A stretch of DNA of 64,000 nucleotides from JASSUD01 sp031963415 (lineage in GTDB: Bacteria > Pseudomonadota > Gammaproteobacteria > Burkholderiales > Burkholderiaceae), in contig JASSUI010000001.1 of assembly GCA_031963415.1 (NCBI GenBank), positions 2,294,001 through 2,358,000 on the forward strand, written 5' to 3'. Below the pieces are notes generated by a model. The model was not told the DNA's origin, did not search any database, and was given only the letters and a program-made list of their open reading frames with translations. Below, piece by piece: positions 16,965-25,820 of the stretch (position 1 is its first letter; each line of letters opens with the position of its first letter). A program made the translations under genes and the position numbers.

Positions 16965-18377
16965 CTAGTTCATTTCCGTATCAATTCTTTGTCTTTCAGC
17001 TGCAACGTCCCCAATATCCCAAGTGTCGGCCAAGATATGAAGCGCTGTTTCACGACTCAGTAAACCGTTTGCCGTTAGGCTTTGCAACGTATGGGCGTCC
17101 TTTTGTCGATCATCCGCTGTCGGAGCATACCAACGCGGCCAGCGTAATGAGAGTTTGGTTTTTTTATTCAGTTTGCCCACTTTTTCTCCCGCCACGGTGA
17201 GCGGATAGATCTGGCTCGCCTGTACAACCATGCGTAATAGCGAAAGTAAAGCGCCTTCGCCGTAACTAATACGCAGTTTGTCCGCTAACCAAATAAGTGG
17301 CTGATTCATTAACTCCATCGCACGCCCCGATTGCGCTGCATGAATTCGGTCAGCGCTAGCGCGGTTGCCGTGTATGCTCTCTAACGCCAATTCGCGTAAG
17401 AAACGGACGTAACCAATTACCGCTTCCGCCGCCTTGCCATTAATTTCCAGCAATCTCGCGTCGCCTTGCGCATCGAGCAGTAGCGCATTAGCTGCACTTT
17501 TAAATAACGTGCCTTCTTGATTGGTATATCGATCTGGCTCTTTAATCACCAGCAACGGGTCGCTGCTATATTTCAATCCTCTTCCTGCTTGCGAAAGCTG
17601 ATAATCAATTTCAATCACCGTATCAATTGCAGGCTCAAAGGTGCAGACCCCATCAATTTGATCGCCACCTGGCAGATTTTTAACCCATACCAGTGGCGTA
17701 AAACCAAGATGGTGCGCTTGCGTTCGGGCCTTATCGATCTGAGGGTTAGCCTTTTTATCGTCGCATCGCCAAGGCAAATACCACGTTTCTTGTTGATCGT
17801 CCCATTCACGGCAGAACCAGTAATCTGTCGCATCATCGACTTCTTCTATTGCATAGCCTTGTGCTTTTAATGCACGGCCTTTGACTTTGTATTGCTCAAT
17901 AACGCGGTTTAACTTATTAGGTGCATCTTCACACCATATCGGGGTGAGAAATTGGGTGTTAAGTACTGAGAAAAAAATACGCCCCTTGAGTACGCGCAGC
18001 CAGATAGCGACCGACCCCACACTCCCTAATGTGGCTGCCTCAATCATCACTTCATTTAAATGTGTTTCTTTAATTAAGGCTGTCAGTGCCTCTCGCGTAG
18101 GGGTATCGTCGCAATCCAAGGCAGGGAACTGACCTTCAGCGAAAAGAAGTGAAACACTGTGATCAACTACCGTCTTACATAGACCACTGCGCACAGAAGG
18201 CCGTCGCTCTCGAATTGGTATCGGCTCACGTGTCACTTCTTTTTGTTCTGTATGAAAGTCGTAAGGCAGATGCTGATAAATTGTGCCGCGCAACACTCGC
18301 GTCAAAACATCGATACGAAATTGCCGCTCAGGGTAATCTTTATCGGGGCTTAATTTGGCAATCAGGCTTTGGAACAT
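16965..18377 (-). CDS. Portal protein
   Basis: At 470 residues, it lies between TerL and the scaffold, the standard portal position. Recognisable features are the N-terminal SVRSGLCKTVVDHSVSLLFA, the central AGRGLKYSSDPLLVIKEPD, and a C-terminal helical domain ending WDIGDVAAERQRIDTEMN. The family forms the dodecameric ring through which DNA enters and leaves. It is separated from TerL by 12 bases. Confidence 0.85.
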   Translation of the reverse strand: MFQSLIAKLSPDKDYPERQFRIDVLTRVLRGTIYQHLPYDFHTEQKEVTREPIPIRERRPSVRSGLCKTVVDHSVSLLFAEGQFPALDCDDTPTREALTALIKETHLNEVMIEAATLGSVGSVAIWLRVLKGRIFFSVLNTQFLTPIWCEDAPNKLNRVIEQYKVKGRALKAQGYAIEEVDDATDYWFCREWDDQQETWYLPWRCDDKKANPQIDKARTQAHHLGFTPLVWVKNLPGGDQIDGVCTFEPAIDTVIEIDYQLSQAGRGLKYSSDPLLVIKEPDRYTNQEGTLFKSAANALLLDAQGDARLLEINGKAAEAVIGYVRFLRELALESIHGNRASADRIHAAQSGRAMELMNQPLIWLADKLRISYGEGALLSLLRMVVQASQIYPLTVAGEKVGKLNKKTKLSLRWPRWYAPTADDRQKDAHTLQSLTANGLLSRETALHILADTWDIGDVAAERQRIDTEMN

Positions 18378-18389
18378 CGCTTTTTAACC

Positions 18390-19754
18390 TTAGCGCCCTA
18401 AATAATTGACATAGACCATTTGCGTGGATGTACTTTGATTCACCATCAGTTCAGTTAGCGCCCAAACCAATGCTTCAGTACGATCAGGCGAGTAGCCCGC
18501 TCGGCTACGATTAAAGTCGGATGTAAATTGGCTCATTTGCTCTTCTAAGGCTGCGAATAAGCCAACATGATGCACTCGGCCTTGCTCATAAAGGGCGGCA
18601 ACTGGCTCGGCTCGCACTGCTTTACCCCGACTCGCACGTACCGCTTTGTAACTGACCTGTCTATCCACCGTGCGCAGCGTTGTTTCTACTAAATCGCCGC
18701 CATTATTGACTTCTGCAATGATGCGATCAGCTCGCCAACGGTGGTAACAGTCTATTGCTCGACGCGCCCATCCTTCTGGCGAATAACGCCCCGACACATC
18801 TTCCAGGATGTAGCCATGCCCGTCTTCGCCAAGACCTGCTACCACGATGCCGGTTTCATCGGCCCCTTCATGACTCGTCACAGCCGGGTCGATAGCGACG
18901 ACGATACGACGTAAATTAGGGGCGGATTTAACACGGCAGGTCTCAATTAAACTTGCCTTCCATAATGCGCCCTCTATCTCTTCTAAGAATTCAGCATAAA
19001 TTTCTTGCCGCCCTAAGCGCGTGCCTTCGTAGCATTGTTTGAGCTGGGCTAGAAAACTTGGTGCAAGATTCGCAGCATTTGCGTATGTACTGCCTCGCGT
19101 GACGACTGTCTGCCTATCATGCAATAAAGCCTGTAAATGTTTCACTCGCTTAGGCGTGGTTGTCACGACACATTGCGGATGATCACCCAATCGCAGCCCT
19201 AGCATCAGCATGTCCCACGCTTGCGGATAACGCCAGGCGGCCAGTTCATCGCACCAGGCTGCATCATGTTGCGGCCCCCGTAAACGGTCAGGCTCATCAG
19301 CGCTATAGGCCGTTGCTATTGCGCCATTAGCCCAGGTTAAACGCCGTTTGCTCGGTTCATAATGGGGGCGCTCAGCATCAGCATGAATTGCCAATAAGCC
19401 CGATTCGCCTTCTATCATCACGTCCCGCGCGTCCGCTGCGGTCGGCGCAACCAATGCAATACGCTTGGCTTTTCCTTGCTGAACTTTCAGACGTATCCAC
19501 TCAGCGCCCGTGCGGGTTTTACCAAAACCACGGCCGGCTAACAGTAACCAAGTCTGCCAATTACCTTCGGGCGGCCATTGCTCGCGTCGTGCATTAAATA
19601 ACCAATCCTTCTCAAGGGAAGTGACTGCTTGTGCCGTCAGCGGTTGAATTAAGCTCTGTTGTTGTTCCGGCGGAAGTTGCGCGAGCAAGTTTCGCCAAGA
19701 ACTGTTCTCTGGCGGTTCGGCAATCAACTTTGATCGGTTCTCCATCCGTGCCAC
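18390..19754 (-). CDS. Terminase large subunit
   Basis: This ATPase-nuclease packages phage DNA. The Walker A site WLLLAGRGFGKTRTGAEW is at about residues 68-85. The Walker B acidic region (HDAAWCDELAAWR) follows, then the coupling motif CVVTTTPK. The RNase-H-fold nuclease is visible as IVVAIDPAVTSHEGADETG (Asp near residue 287) and IIAEVNNGGDLVETTLR. Length 454 is normal. The start overlaps TerS by ~140 bases; in-frame ATGs at 19754 and 19745 are the only options, and the second looks better. Confidence 0.92.
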   Translation of the reverse strand: MARMENRSKLIAEPPENSSWRNLLAQLPPEQQQSLIQPLTAQAVTSLEKDWLFNARREQWPPEGNWQTWLLLAGRGFGKTRTGAEWIRLKVQQGKAKRIALVAPTAADARDVMIEGESGLLAIHADAERPHYEPSKRRLTWANGAIATAYSADEPDRLRGPQHDAAWCDELAAWRYPQAWDMLMLGLRLGDHPQCVVTTTPKRVKHLQALLHDRQTVVTRGSTYANAANLAPSFLAQLKQCYEGTRLGRQEIYAEFLEEIEGALWKASLIETCRVKSAPNLRRIVVAIDPAVTSHEGADETGIVVAGLGEDGHGYILEDVSGRYSPEGWARRAIDCYHRWRADRIIAEVNNGGDLVETTLRTVDRQVSYKAVRASRGKAVRAEPVAALYEQGRVHHVGLFAALEEQMSQFTSDFNRSRAGYSPDRTEALVWALTELMVNQSTSTQMVYVNYLGR

Positions 19755-20055
19755 TCAGCTCAACTTTATCTGTCACACTCCAGCGCGCACGTGTCTTTAG
19801 CCAGAAAATCATCGCCGTCGTGTCGCGGTCTTCTGTAATTTTTTGGAATAAACATTGAGCCACTTTTATATTCGCTTTGACGGTGCCATTTCTTAATTCT
19901 TCCGAGAAATGCTTTCTTAGGGTCTTCTCATTCATAGGACGCCCGTTTGGGGCAGTCACCATGCCGCACATTTCCGCCGTAGGGATACCAAATGCTGCCA
20001 ACTGTTCAATTAATTTGCGTTGCTCTTGGGTGGGCTGGAAGGCAGGACGGGCCAT
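19612..20055 (-). CDS. Terminase small subunit
   Basis: At 147 residues, it has an N-terminal helix-turn-helix (QEQRKLIEQLAAFGIPTAEM, GRPMNEKTLRKHFSEEL) that would bind the packaging site, followed by TTAMIFWLKTRARWSVTDKV, a motif of this terminase family. It directly precedes TerL. The long overlap with TerL (about 140 bases) means either the C-terminal tail is dispensable or translation is coupled. Confidence 0.85.
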   Translation of the reverse strand: MARPAFQPTQEQRKLIEQLAAFGIPTAEMCGMVTAPNGRPMNEKTLRKHFSEELRNGTVKANIKVAQCLFQKITEDRDTTAMIFWLKTRARWSVTDKVELSGTDGEPIKVDCRTAREQFLAKLARATSAGTTTELNSTADGTSSHFP

Positions 20056-20204
20056 TATCTAATCAGAGATAGAAAAAGAGTGAAGGAAGCTCTGCATAAC
20101 TCCGCAATAAATCGCTATTCCAGGGGAGCATGCAGAGATTCCCTCATATTGTTGGAATGACATAAGTGTCGATGCCGTCGTATTAAATAGTCACGTTGCA
20201 GCGC

Positions 20205-20954
20205 TCACGCCAACTCAGCTGCACCCAACAATTCCGATTCGGCTTGCGCGAGCCGCTTGCGTGAAATGTCAGCGTAAGCCGCCTCGCGTTCAATGCCGAT
20301 AAACCGGCGACCCGAAAGCACCGCAGCAACTCCTGTTGTCCCACTACCGGCGAAAGGATCTAACACTATCCCACCTGGTAAGACAGGGCGCACCAGCTCA
20401 CGCATAAGCGCAGTTGGTTTGCCCGTCAGATGGTGCTTGTCATCGCGGCGCACGGTAGCCTGAATGCAACCATCGAATGGGCCATCATGCTTAAGCTGTA
20501 CGGCTGCGCCTTTAGTCCCCCATACCACATATTCGCATTGATGACGGAAATAGCCTTTGTGTGGTGCTCGCGCCCCTGGGCCTTTGTCCCATACTACGAT
20601 GCCACGCCAGAAAACGCCGCCAGCTTGGGCCGCGTCTGTCATGACTGGCAGCTGACGCCAGTCAGTAAAAACCATAAAGTAACCGCCTGGTTTGAGGAGG
20701 CGCACGCACTCGGTAATCCACAATGCGCACCAAGCTAGATAGCTGCGTTGATCGCGCGAATCTCCCGAAAAATTCGGATAGCAGGCTTGGCTACTTAAGT
20801 ATTTCAATTTTGGAGCTTTCGCTTTGTCGTCACGCGTAAAGCCACCGCTGCTATAAGGCGGGTCAGCAATAATGGCGTCAACGCTTTCGTCTGTCATGGT
20901 GGATAGCGCGTGCAGCGCCTCGCCTTGGATGACTTGCCAAGAGCGGGCCGTCAT
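20205..20954 (-). CDS. DNA methyltransferase (amino-MTase, beta-like order)
   Basis: This 249-residue enzyme carries the catalytic motif IV DPPYSS at about residue 31 and the SAM-binding motif I DPFAGSGTTG near 207-216. Motif IV preceding motif I fits the beta class of N6-adenine or N4-cytosine methyltransferases. No restriction nuclease lies beside it, so it is probably an orphan that protects phage DNA or marks it for packaging. Its start overlaps the 49-residue gene upstream by 4 bases. Confidence 0.9.
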   Translation of the reverse strand: MTARSWQVIQGEALHALSTMTDESVDAIIADPPYSSGGFTRDDKAKAPKLKYLSSQACYPNFSGDSRDQRSYLAWCALWITECVRLLKPGGYFMVFTDWRQLPVMTDAAQAGGVFWRGIVVWDKGPGARAPHKGYFRHQCEYVVWGTKGAAVQLKHDGPFDGCIQATVRRDDKHHLTGKPTALMRELVRPVLPGGIVLDPFAGSGTTGVAAVLSGRRFIGIEREAAYADISRKRLAQAESELLGAAELA

Positions 20955-21100
20955 TGTGTAATCTCTAACGCACTTAGGTTGAGCATCGTCTTTTTACTCT
21001 CTTTTTCAACTATGTCGAAACACGTTTTTTTGAGCTGGTCGATATACAGATATGGCAGATAATTGCCCAAAAATACTCTTAATTTCTTGTTTCTTTCCAT
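20951..21100 (-). CDS. Small phage protein, 49 residues, coupled to the methyltransferase
   Basis: A short open frame starting MERNKKLRVFLG has a good ribosome site (GAGGG, 6 bases before the ATG) and ends in a TGA that overlaps the methyltransferase start (ATGA). The sequence is basic at the N-terminus and charged throughout (DQLKKTCFDIVEKESKK). I do not recognise it. The overlap and the ribosome site make translation likely. The 260 bases upstream of it, to 21362, show no gene to me. Confidence 0.6.
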   Translation of the reverse strand: MERNKKLRVFLGNYLPYLYIDQLKKTCFDIVEKESKKTMLNLSALEITQ

Positions 21101-21362
21101 CGTATGCCCTCTATTTGAAAATGGCTAAGCGATGATTTTTATTGGATAAATTGGTATTACTTCAAGGTTGACTCACTCAGGCAACCTATCATCTCGGGAC
21201 GCACGACACAGACTTATCTTAAAAATGGGAAAAAATAACGGCAAAGCTACTGAAGTAATAAATTAGTTCGCTAAGGTTCCAAGTAATAGATACGCTTCGG
21301 AGAACAGGCTGCAAACTGAAACGTTCGTGCTTCGGCGGCGCATGGCCGCTAGCCGAGTAGCG

Positions 21363-22778
21363 TTAATTGATCGCTTCGCTAAATAAGCTATCGTCAATTT
21401 CTACGCTGCCGCATGCTTGCGTAGCGCGGCGTGCATCCCCCTTTACAAATATCAGGGCATTCTGATGCGTCTTACCTAGCTTGCGGCTTGTGGTAAAAGT
21501 ACGTCCTGCACGCATAGCAAGGGAGCCTATTTTCGTCACTAAAATTGCCTCGTTGTAGTAATGCATGCCTGCGTCTATAAACGCCTGAATCGTATCTGCA
21601 ATAAAGTTACGATAGATACCTTCACGATCTCGTACTTCTCCCACAACAAAACAGGCAAAACGATCATTTTTTAGTAATGCCACAGATTTACGAATAATTT
21701 CACGATAGGCGTTTAGAAAATCGTCGTAGCTCATATTTGAAAGATCAGCAGGGTCTTCGCTGTACTTTTCTAAATCAGCATAAGGTGGGCAAGAAAATAC
21801 TAAATCAGCTTGCACTCCTTTAGCATGCTGATCAATTTTTATGCTGTCTCCACAGTGCCAAACGGGCGTGGGGTGAGTATCGCTGTCAATTTCGCTCCAT
21901 TGTTCACGATTGGCCTGTACTTGCTTCTCTCGCAAATCGCATCCCACATATTGCCGACCTAACATTGCCGCCACAACGCCCCGCACTGAACCGCCTGCAA
22001 ATGGGTCAAGTACTGTGCCATCGGGCGGGCAAAACCACCGATAAACAATCTCACATAGAACAGGGTCAAAAATGCTTGTCCCTTTTTGTACCCGCATCTC
22101 TGGATTAGCCTCATAAAATTCTTTCCATGACACGCCGCGGCCCATCTTTGCAATATAATTATCCCTGGCTTTATATACCGTTAGTGGTTGTGCGGTATGC
22201 GTGTAGGCCAAATTGGTATTCCGCCCATCTTCAGAGCTTAGGCCCAAAGCAAACCATGCTTGCTTACGCTGCTGCCACCATCCTTCACGCGCATTAAACA
22301 CGGAAAGCGGCGTAACTAAAAATCGCTCCGCGAGCGTAGCACTCGCTTCTTTTTGGTTTTTCTCATCTCCAACAGTAGGCAGTAGCTGATCTAGTTCAAC
22401 AGCATCAAAACCCAATAAATCAACATCAAAACCGTCAGTCTTGAGTTCTCCCAACTCCAACGCTAGTAACTCGTCATCCCAACCCGCTAACTCAGCCAAT
22501 TTGTTATCCGCAATGATATAGGCACGCTTTTGCACCTCTGTTAGATGCGACAGTTCAATTACAGGAACTTCACTGATACCCAACTGTCGAGCCGCAAGCA
22601 GCCGCCCATGTCCCGCGATAATGCCGTTCTTACCATCTACTAAGATGGGATTAGCCCAACCAAACTCACGGATACTCGCCGCAATCTGATCAATCTGCGT
22701 TGCCGAATGAGTCCGGCTATTACGTGCATATGGAATCAGCGTTTCGAGGGGACGATAGGTAATCTGTAAGTTAGCCAT
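21363..22778 (-). CDS. ParB-like nuclease / DNA methyltransferase fusion
   Basis: At 471 residues. The N-terminal ~100 residues are ParB/Srx-like: LETLIPYARNSRTHSATQID, then IIAGHGRLLAARQLG (GHGR motif) and AYIIADNKLAEL. The C-terminal half is an amino-methyltransferase: DPFAGGSVRGVVAAMLG (motif I) near residue 260 and LVFSCPPYADLEKY (motif IV) near 335. Such fusions are common in phages and are thought to help DNA modification in the late operon. It is the first gene of the late block, ~55 bases past a strong terminator. Confidence 0.88.
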   Translation of the reverse strand: MANLQITYRPLETLIPYARNSRTHSATQIDQIAASIREFGWANPILVDGKNGIIAGHGRLLAARQLGISEVPVIELSHLTEVQKRAYIIADNKLAELAGWDDELLALELGELKTDGFDVDLLGFDAVELDQLLPTVGDEKNQKEASATLAERFLVTPLSVFNAREGWWQQRKQAWFALGLSSEDGRNTNLAYTHTAQPLTVYKARDNYIAKMGRGVSWKEFYEANPEMRVQKGTSIFDPVLCEIVYRWFCPPDGTVLDPFAGGSVRGVVAAMLGRQYVGCDLREKQVQANREQWSEIDSDTHPTPVWHCGDSIKIDQHAKGVQADLVFSCPPYADLEKYSEDPADLSNMSYDDFLNAYREIIRKSVALLKNDRFACFVVGEVRDREGIYRNFIADTIQAFIDAGMHYYNEAILVTKIGSLAMRAGRTFTTSRKLGKTHQNALIFVKGDARRATQACGSVEIDDSLFSEAIN

Positions 22779-22832
22779 AGGTGCTTAATGTTTCTCTTTT
22801 TTATAGACGGTAAAAACTCGCCAAATAAAAAG

Positions 22833-22872
22833 CAAAGCCCGCGTTCTAGTCAGTGCTAGAGCGCGGGCTTTG
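22833..22872 (-). terminator. Strong hairpin before the late operon
   Basis: The arms CAAAGCCCGCGTTCTAG (22833-22849) and CTAGAGCGCGGGCTTTG (22856-22872) pair over 17 bp with one G-T type mismatch and a 6-base loop. On the minus strand the stem is followed by CTTTTTATTTGG. It would stop leftward transcription from the 23-39 kb region before it enters the late genes, so it is a candidate place for antitermination by Q. Confidence 0.8.
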
Positions 22873-23083
22873 TTCTTTATAAAAAAGAAAAGAAATAATA
22901 AAAAAGCTCGCTGGCGTTAACCTTGCGAGCTTAGGGCGGAGTTTTTCAACTTATCGAATTAGGGCCAATTTTAGCCAAAAGTCTCACCCCCTGAGAAGAA
23001 CTATTTTGTCACCTTTTAAGGTAACACTTTTTATATCAGTAATTTTCCTTGGAAAAAACGCATACTTTGAGATAAATGTTTGC

Positions 23084-23341
23084 TTAGCCCTTAAATCCGT
23101 ATTCTTTATCAACTTCTGCGGCTAATCGAGCTATATCGATCTCACCGTTAGCAATTGCTGATAATTCTGGCATTGATAAAATATTCATAAAAGTAGCTCT
23201 GCGTTGCTCTAATTCTTTATTCGCATCGAACCGCCAATTTTCATGGCTCGAATAATGTTTTAAGCCATCGTCACTATGTGTTGCCATAGTAATAAGATAG
23301 TGTCTTATGCTGTCTTCTATACGTCCTAAATTCTTATCCAT
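23084..23341 (-). CDS. Hypothetical protein, 85 residues
   Basis: No family recognised. The sequence is helical and charged (IEDSIRHYLITMATHSDD, NKELEQRRATFMNILSMPEL). I chose the ATG at 23341 over a GTG at 23350 because GGAAAGC lies just before it. The surroundings, 22.9-24.8 kb, are clearly richer in A and T than the neighbouring phage genes, which points to separate acquisition. Confidence 0.5.
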   Translation of the reverse strand: MDKNLGRIEDSIRHYLITMATHSDDGLKHYSSHENWRFDANKELEQRRATFMNILSMPELSAIANGEIDIARLAAEVDKEYGFKG

Positions 23342-23477
23342 GCTTTCCACTTTAAATATAAAAATAATTTTAACGAAATCGCTTTCAATAATATTCTCAT
23401 AAATATTAAAGTCAATATTTTTTATGTAAAAAAATATATTGATTTCTTTTAATATTTAGTTAATATTTTCCTTGTTG

Positions 23478-23516
23478 TTGACATTAACTAAAAACAAATA
23501 CAAAAAACAAAGGAGA
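23478..23516 (+). promoter_or_regulatory. Possible promoter and ribosome site of the 23522 gene
   Basis: TTGACA at 23478-23483 is a perfect -35 hexamer, but the -10 region ~17 bases later is only an A-rich stretch, so the promoter is weakly supported. AGGAGAG directly before the ATG at 23522 is a good ribosome site. Confidence 0.35.
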
Positions 23517-23521
23517 GTGCA

Positions 23522-23902
23522 ATGAGCGCTTATATTGTTAGCGATAAACTTATTTCTGCAATTCTAGGGGCATATGCTAAATCAGGTAGAGGATATATCT
23601 CTGAAGATGATGCTCAGGTAATGGGGCAAATATTACTCGATGCGAATTACACAAGCGTTAATTACAGATACAGAGAGAATAATGAAGCGATATTTGAACT
23701 TGACACTAAAGTTTTTGATGTTTTCCATGACATGGTGAAAGCCATGAGATTATGTGACACCCTTGATTATCAATCGTGTGAATTTCCACAGTGGGAGAAA
23801 TCAGAAGCGTGCTCACTGTTGAAGAAGATACGCTACGCTGTGAGTTGTAAGGTGCCAGGTTATTCTCAGGCCAGATGGTCTTTCGATGATGAGCTTATGT
23901 AA
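23522..23902 (+). CDS. Mobile-element accessory protein of unknown function (MSAYIVSDK type)
   Basis: At 126 residues. The start MSAYIVSDKLISAILGAYAK and the phrase NYRYRENNEA are reminiscent of short cytosolic proteins often encoded next to DUF4942 genes in phages and integrative elements, which is also the case here. No catalytic motif is visible. Ribosome site AGGAGAG. AT-rich, like its neighbours. Confidence 0.55.
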   Translation: MSAYIVSDKLISAILGAYAKSGRGYISEDDAQVMGQILLDANYTSVNYRYRENNEAIFELDTKVFDVFHDMVKAMRLCDTLDYQSCEFPQWEKSEACSLLKKIRYAVSCKVPGYSQARWSFDDELM

Positions 23903-23943
23903 TTAAAAGTAAGTTATTAAATTATTACTTTATGGAGGCTTTT

Positions 23944-24745
23944 ATGGAAATTTTTGAAGAAAAAGACAAAGAAAATAAATTAATTAAAAGCGTCGCAGTT
24001 GATAAGTTGACTGCAAAGAGAAATATTATTTTAGAAAAATATTTTGATGGTTTTTGCTCAATTTTTGATGCTTTTGAAATTTCTGAAAGCGAGTCTATCT
24101 ACCCTCCAAGCATAGATATTAATGGAAAATACATATACATTAGATCAAACGAAGGAGGCAATAAAAAAGCATGTTGATCAGAGATTTTGGGCGCGCTTAT
24201 TTGATGAATCTGGCGTGAAAGACTTTATGGACAGCACGGCCAAAAAAGAATTGGGTGACTCATTATATCGCAAAGAAAGCATTCCTGATTTTGTAAAGGA
24301 TAATATTATTTCTACTTTTTCTGATCTTTATGAAAATAGAAATGACATGCTTGAAAGAGGAATTATAAATTTATTTAAAAGCCTTTCTTGGGATTATAAA
24401 ACAAACCAGCCATTTAAATTTAGAAAGAGAATAATAATCAGTAATGCGCTTAGAGGTAGTATTTGGTCGCATTGGTCTATACAAAGTTATGCTTTAGATA
24501 AATTAGAGGATTTACAGAGGGCATTTTGCATTTATGATAAAAAGCCTATTCCAGATCAAAAAAATAGCATGTCTAAAAAATTAGAACGATTTTCTGATCA
24601 TAAATGGGAAGGTGAGTATTTTGATTTAAAATTTTATGAAAATGGAAATATACATATAATTTTTAAGAGACATGATTTAGTCGAGGATATGAACAGAACA
24701 TTATCCAAACATTTTCCAAACACTCTAGCGAGTGAAGCAAGATAA
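23944..24745 (+). pseudogene. DUF4942-family protein broken by a frameshift
   Basis: Two overlapping frames together make one protein. 23944-24177 encodes the N-part (KYFDGFCSIFDAFEI, YPPSIDIN) and the frame from 24122 to 24745 encodes the rest (AIKKHVDQRFWARLF, GIINLFKSLSWDYKTNQPFK, then IIFKRHDLVEDMNRTLSKHF). This order is that of DUF4942 proteins of phages and plasmids. The frames switch near the AAAA run at 24126-24129, consistent with a one-base insertion. The start is the ATG at 23944, after GGAGG. Either a recent inactivation or, less likely, a recoding site. Confidence 0.7.
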
Positions 24746-24914
24746 ATTTTGATGCGCGGCGGCCTATCGTATAGGCTGCGCGCTAAAGGTTTTTTAATAA
24801 TTACTGGCTACTGATGGTTACTTTACAGAAAAATTGATATCAAACAAGGACCTAAACGCATTGAACTTATGTGCCTACTAGTATGGCTGATTATTAATTC
24901 TCGCGTTCCTCTCA
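24746..24914. other. Short non-coding stretch
   Basis: A GC-rich palindromic part directly after the stop (GCGCGGCGGCCTATCGTATAG and GGCTGCGCGC) may be a weak terminator. I see no gene. Confidence 0.3.
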
Positions 24915-25091
24915 TCAGTTTTGCGTAGCACCGCTTTCTCGTCGTTTTGCGAAATAAGCCTCAACTTCATTATGAGAGAGATTAGGGCGGCGGTCATCCA
25001 ATGCTTCTTGCACCTTGTGCCGAAACCATGTGTCATATTCAACGCTATGGGTGGTCGAAGGAAAGGGTAGTCCCTCTCGATTAGCAGCCAT
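24915..25091 (-). CDS. Orphan antitoxin-like protein (stability determinant type)
   Basis: At 58 residues from the ATG at 25091, which follows a strong AGAGGGGGG ribosome site (the ATG at 25112 is less likely). The segment YDTWFRHKVQEALDDRRPNL, followed by SHNEVEAYF, is the core of short antitoxins that pair with ParE/RelE toxins. No toxin frame follows it on the same strand, so it appears to be an orphan, perhaps neutralising a related toxin nearby. Confidence 0.65.
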   Translation of the reverse strand: MAANREGLPFPSTTHSVEYDTWFRHKVQEALDDRRPNLSHNEVEAYFAKRRESGATQN

Positions 25092-25135
25092 AATTGGTGC
25101 CCCCCTCTTCATTTATGAACTATCTTATGTAGCTT

Positions 25136-25582
25136 CTACTGAACTGTAAATTTCAGTTTTTCGATCAGTTCAAGAAAATCTTTAGGTTTGATAATAGAAA
25201 TATTATTGCGGTAGGGGTTAAGCGTAAGAAGATCAGCGTCACTTGATATGATGAACTGTGCTTTTGCGGCAAGCGCGAGCGACAAAAATTTATTGTCCTT
25301 CTCGTCTCGGCAATCAGTTACGTGTTCCACCACAGCTACTAACTCGACCGATTCTGAATAGTAGCGGAAAAAATCAGCCCGAAGCACTGGACTTCGATAG
25401 CGGTCGAAGTGCTCACGAGAAAGCACCGTCTTCAACTCTAGCAGTGTTTCATTCGAGGCACGAATCACTCCCGTTTCAAAGGCGAGCTTTAGGGCTGAGC
25501 CAGGAATGGAGTTTGGTAGAAGTGCTGCGCTAATTAACGTACTCGTATCAAATACGACAGGATAACGCTTACCGAAGCTCAT
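25136..25582 (-). CDS. PIN-domain toxin of a toxin-antitoxin pair
   Basis: At 148 residues. PIN nuclease acids are visible: Asp in VVFDTSTLISAAL near residue 12, the CRDEKDNKFLSLAL segment near 90-103, and SSDADLLTL near 114. Such proteins cut RNA. The gene overlaps its antitoxin by 14 bases downstream of it, the usual antitoxin-first order for this group. It appears full length. Confidence 0.85.
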   Translation of the reverse strand: MSFGKRYPVVFDTSTLISAALLPNSIPGSALKLAFETGVIRASNETLLELKTVLSREHFDRYRSPVLRADFFRYYSESVELVAVVEHVTDCRDEKDNKFLSLALAAKAQFIISSDADLLTLNPYRNNISIIKPKDFLELIEKLKFTVQ

Positions 25583-25820
25583 GAACTAACCGATTAATTT
25601 CTTCTTCAGTAATCGATTCCCTTTGATCTAAGGTTGCAGCTGCTCGATACTTTTCTAAATTGCGAAGCGCAATCCAAGATTTTACTTCCTGGGCATATTC
25701 TGCCGAAATCACAATGGCGACCTCACGGCCTCGTTTTGTAATAGTGACAGGCTCACGAATTGCGGTGTCGAGCATCTGACCGAAGTGGTTTTGCGCATGT
25801 GCGGAGGTCATTTCAGTCAT
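25569..25820 (-). CDS. Phd/YefM-type antitoxin
   Basis: At 83 residues. The N-terminal half (TSAHAQNHFGQMLDTAIREP, then VTITKRGREVAIVIS) is the DNA-binding Phd/YefM fold that represses its own operon; the C-terminus would wrap the PIN toxin encoded next. AGGAGCG precedes the ATG. Pairing with a PIN toxin rather than RelE or Doc is common. Confidence 0.85.
   Translation of the reverse strand: MTEMTSAHAQNHFGQMLDTAIREPVTITKRGREVAIVISAEYAQEVKSWIALRNLEKYRAAATLDQRESITEEEINRLVHELR

Noticed and set aside
1..23000. Phage lysis genes (holin, endolysin, Rz)
   Set aside because: Looked for among the late genes but not found; they may lie left of the window. The membrane protein at 599-973 was considered as a holin, but it has only one clear membrane helix.
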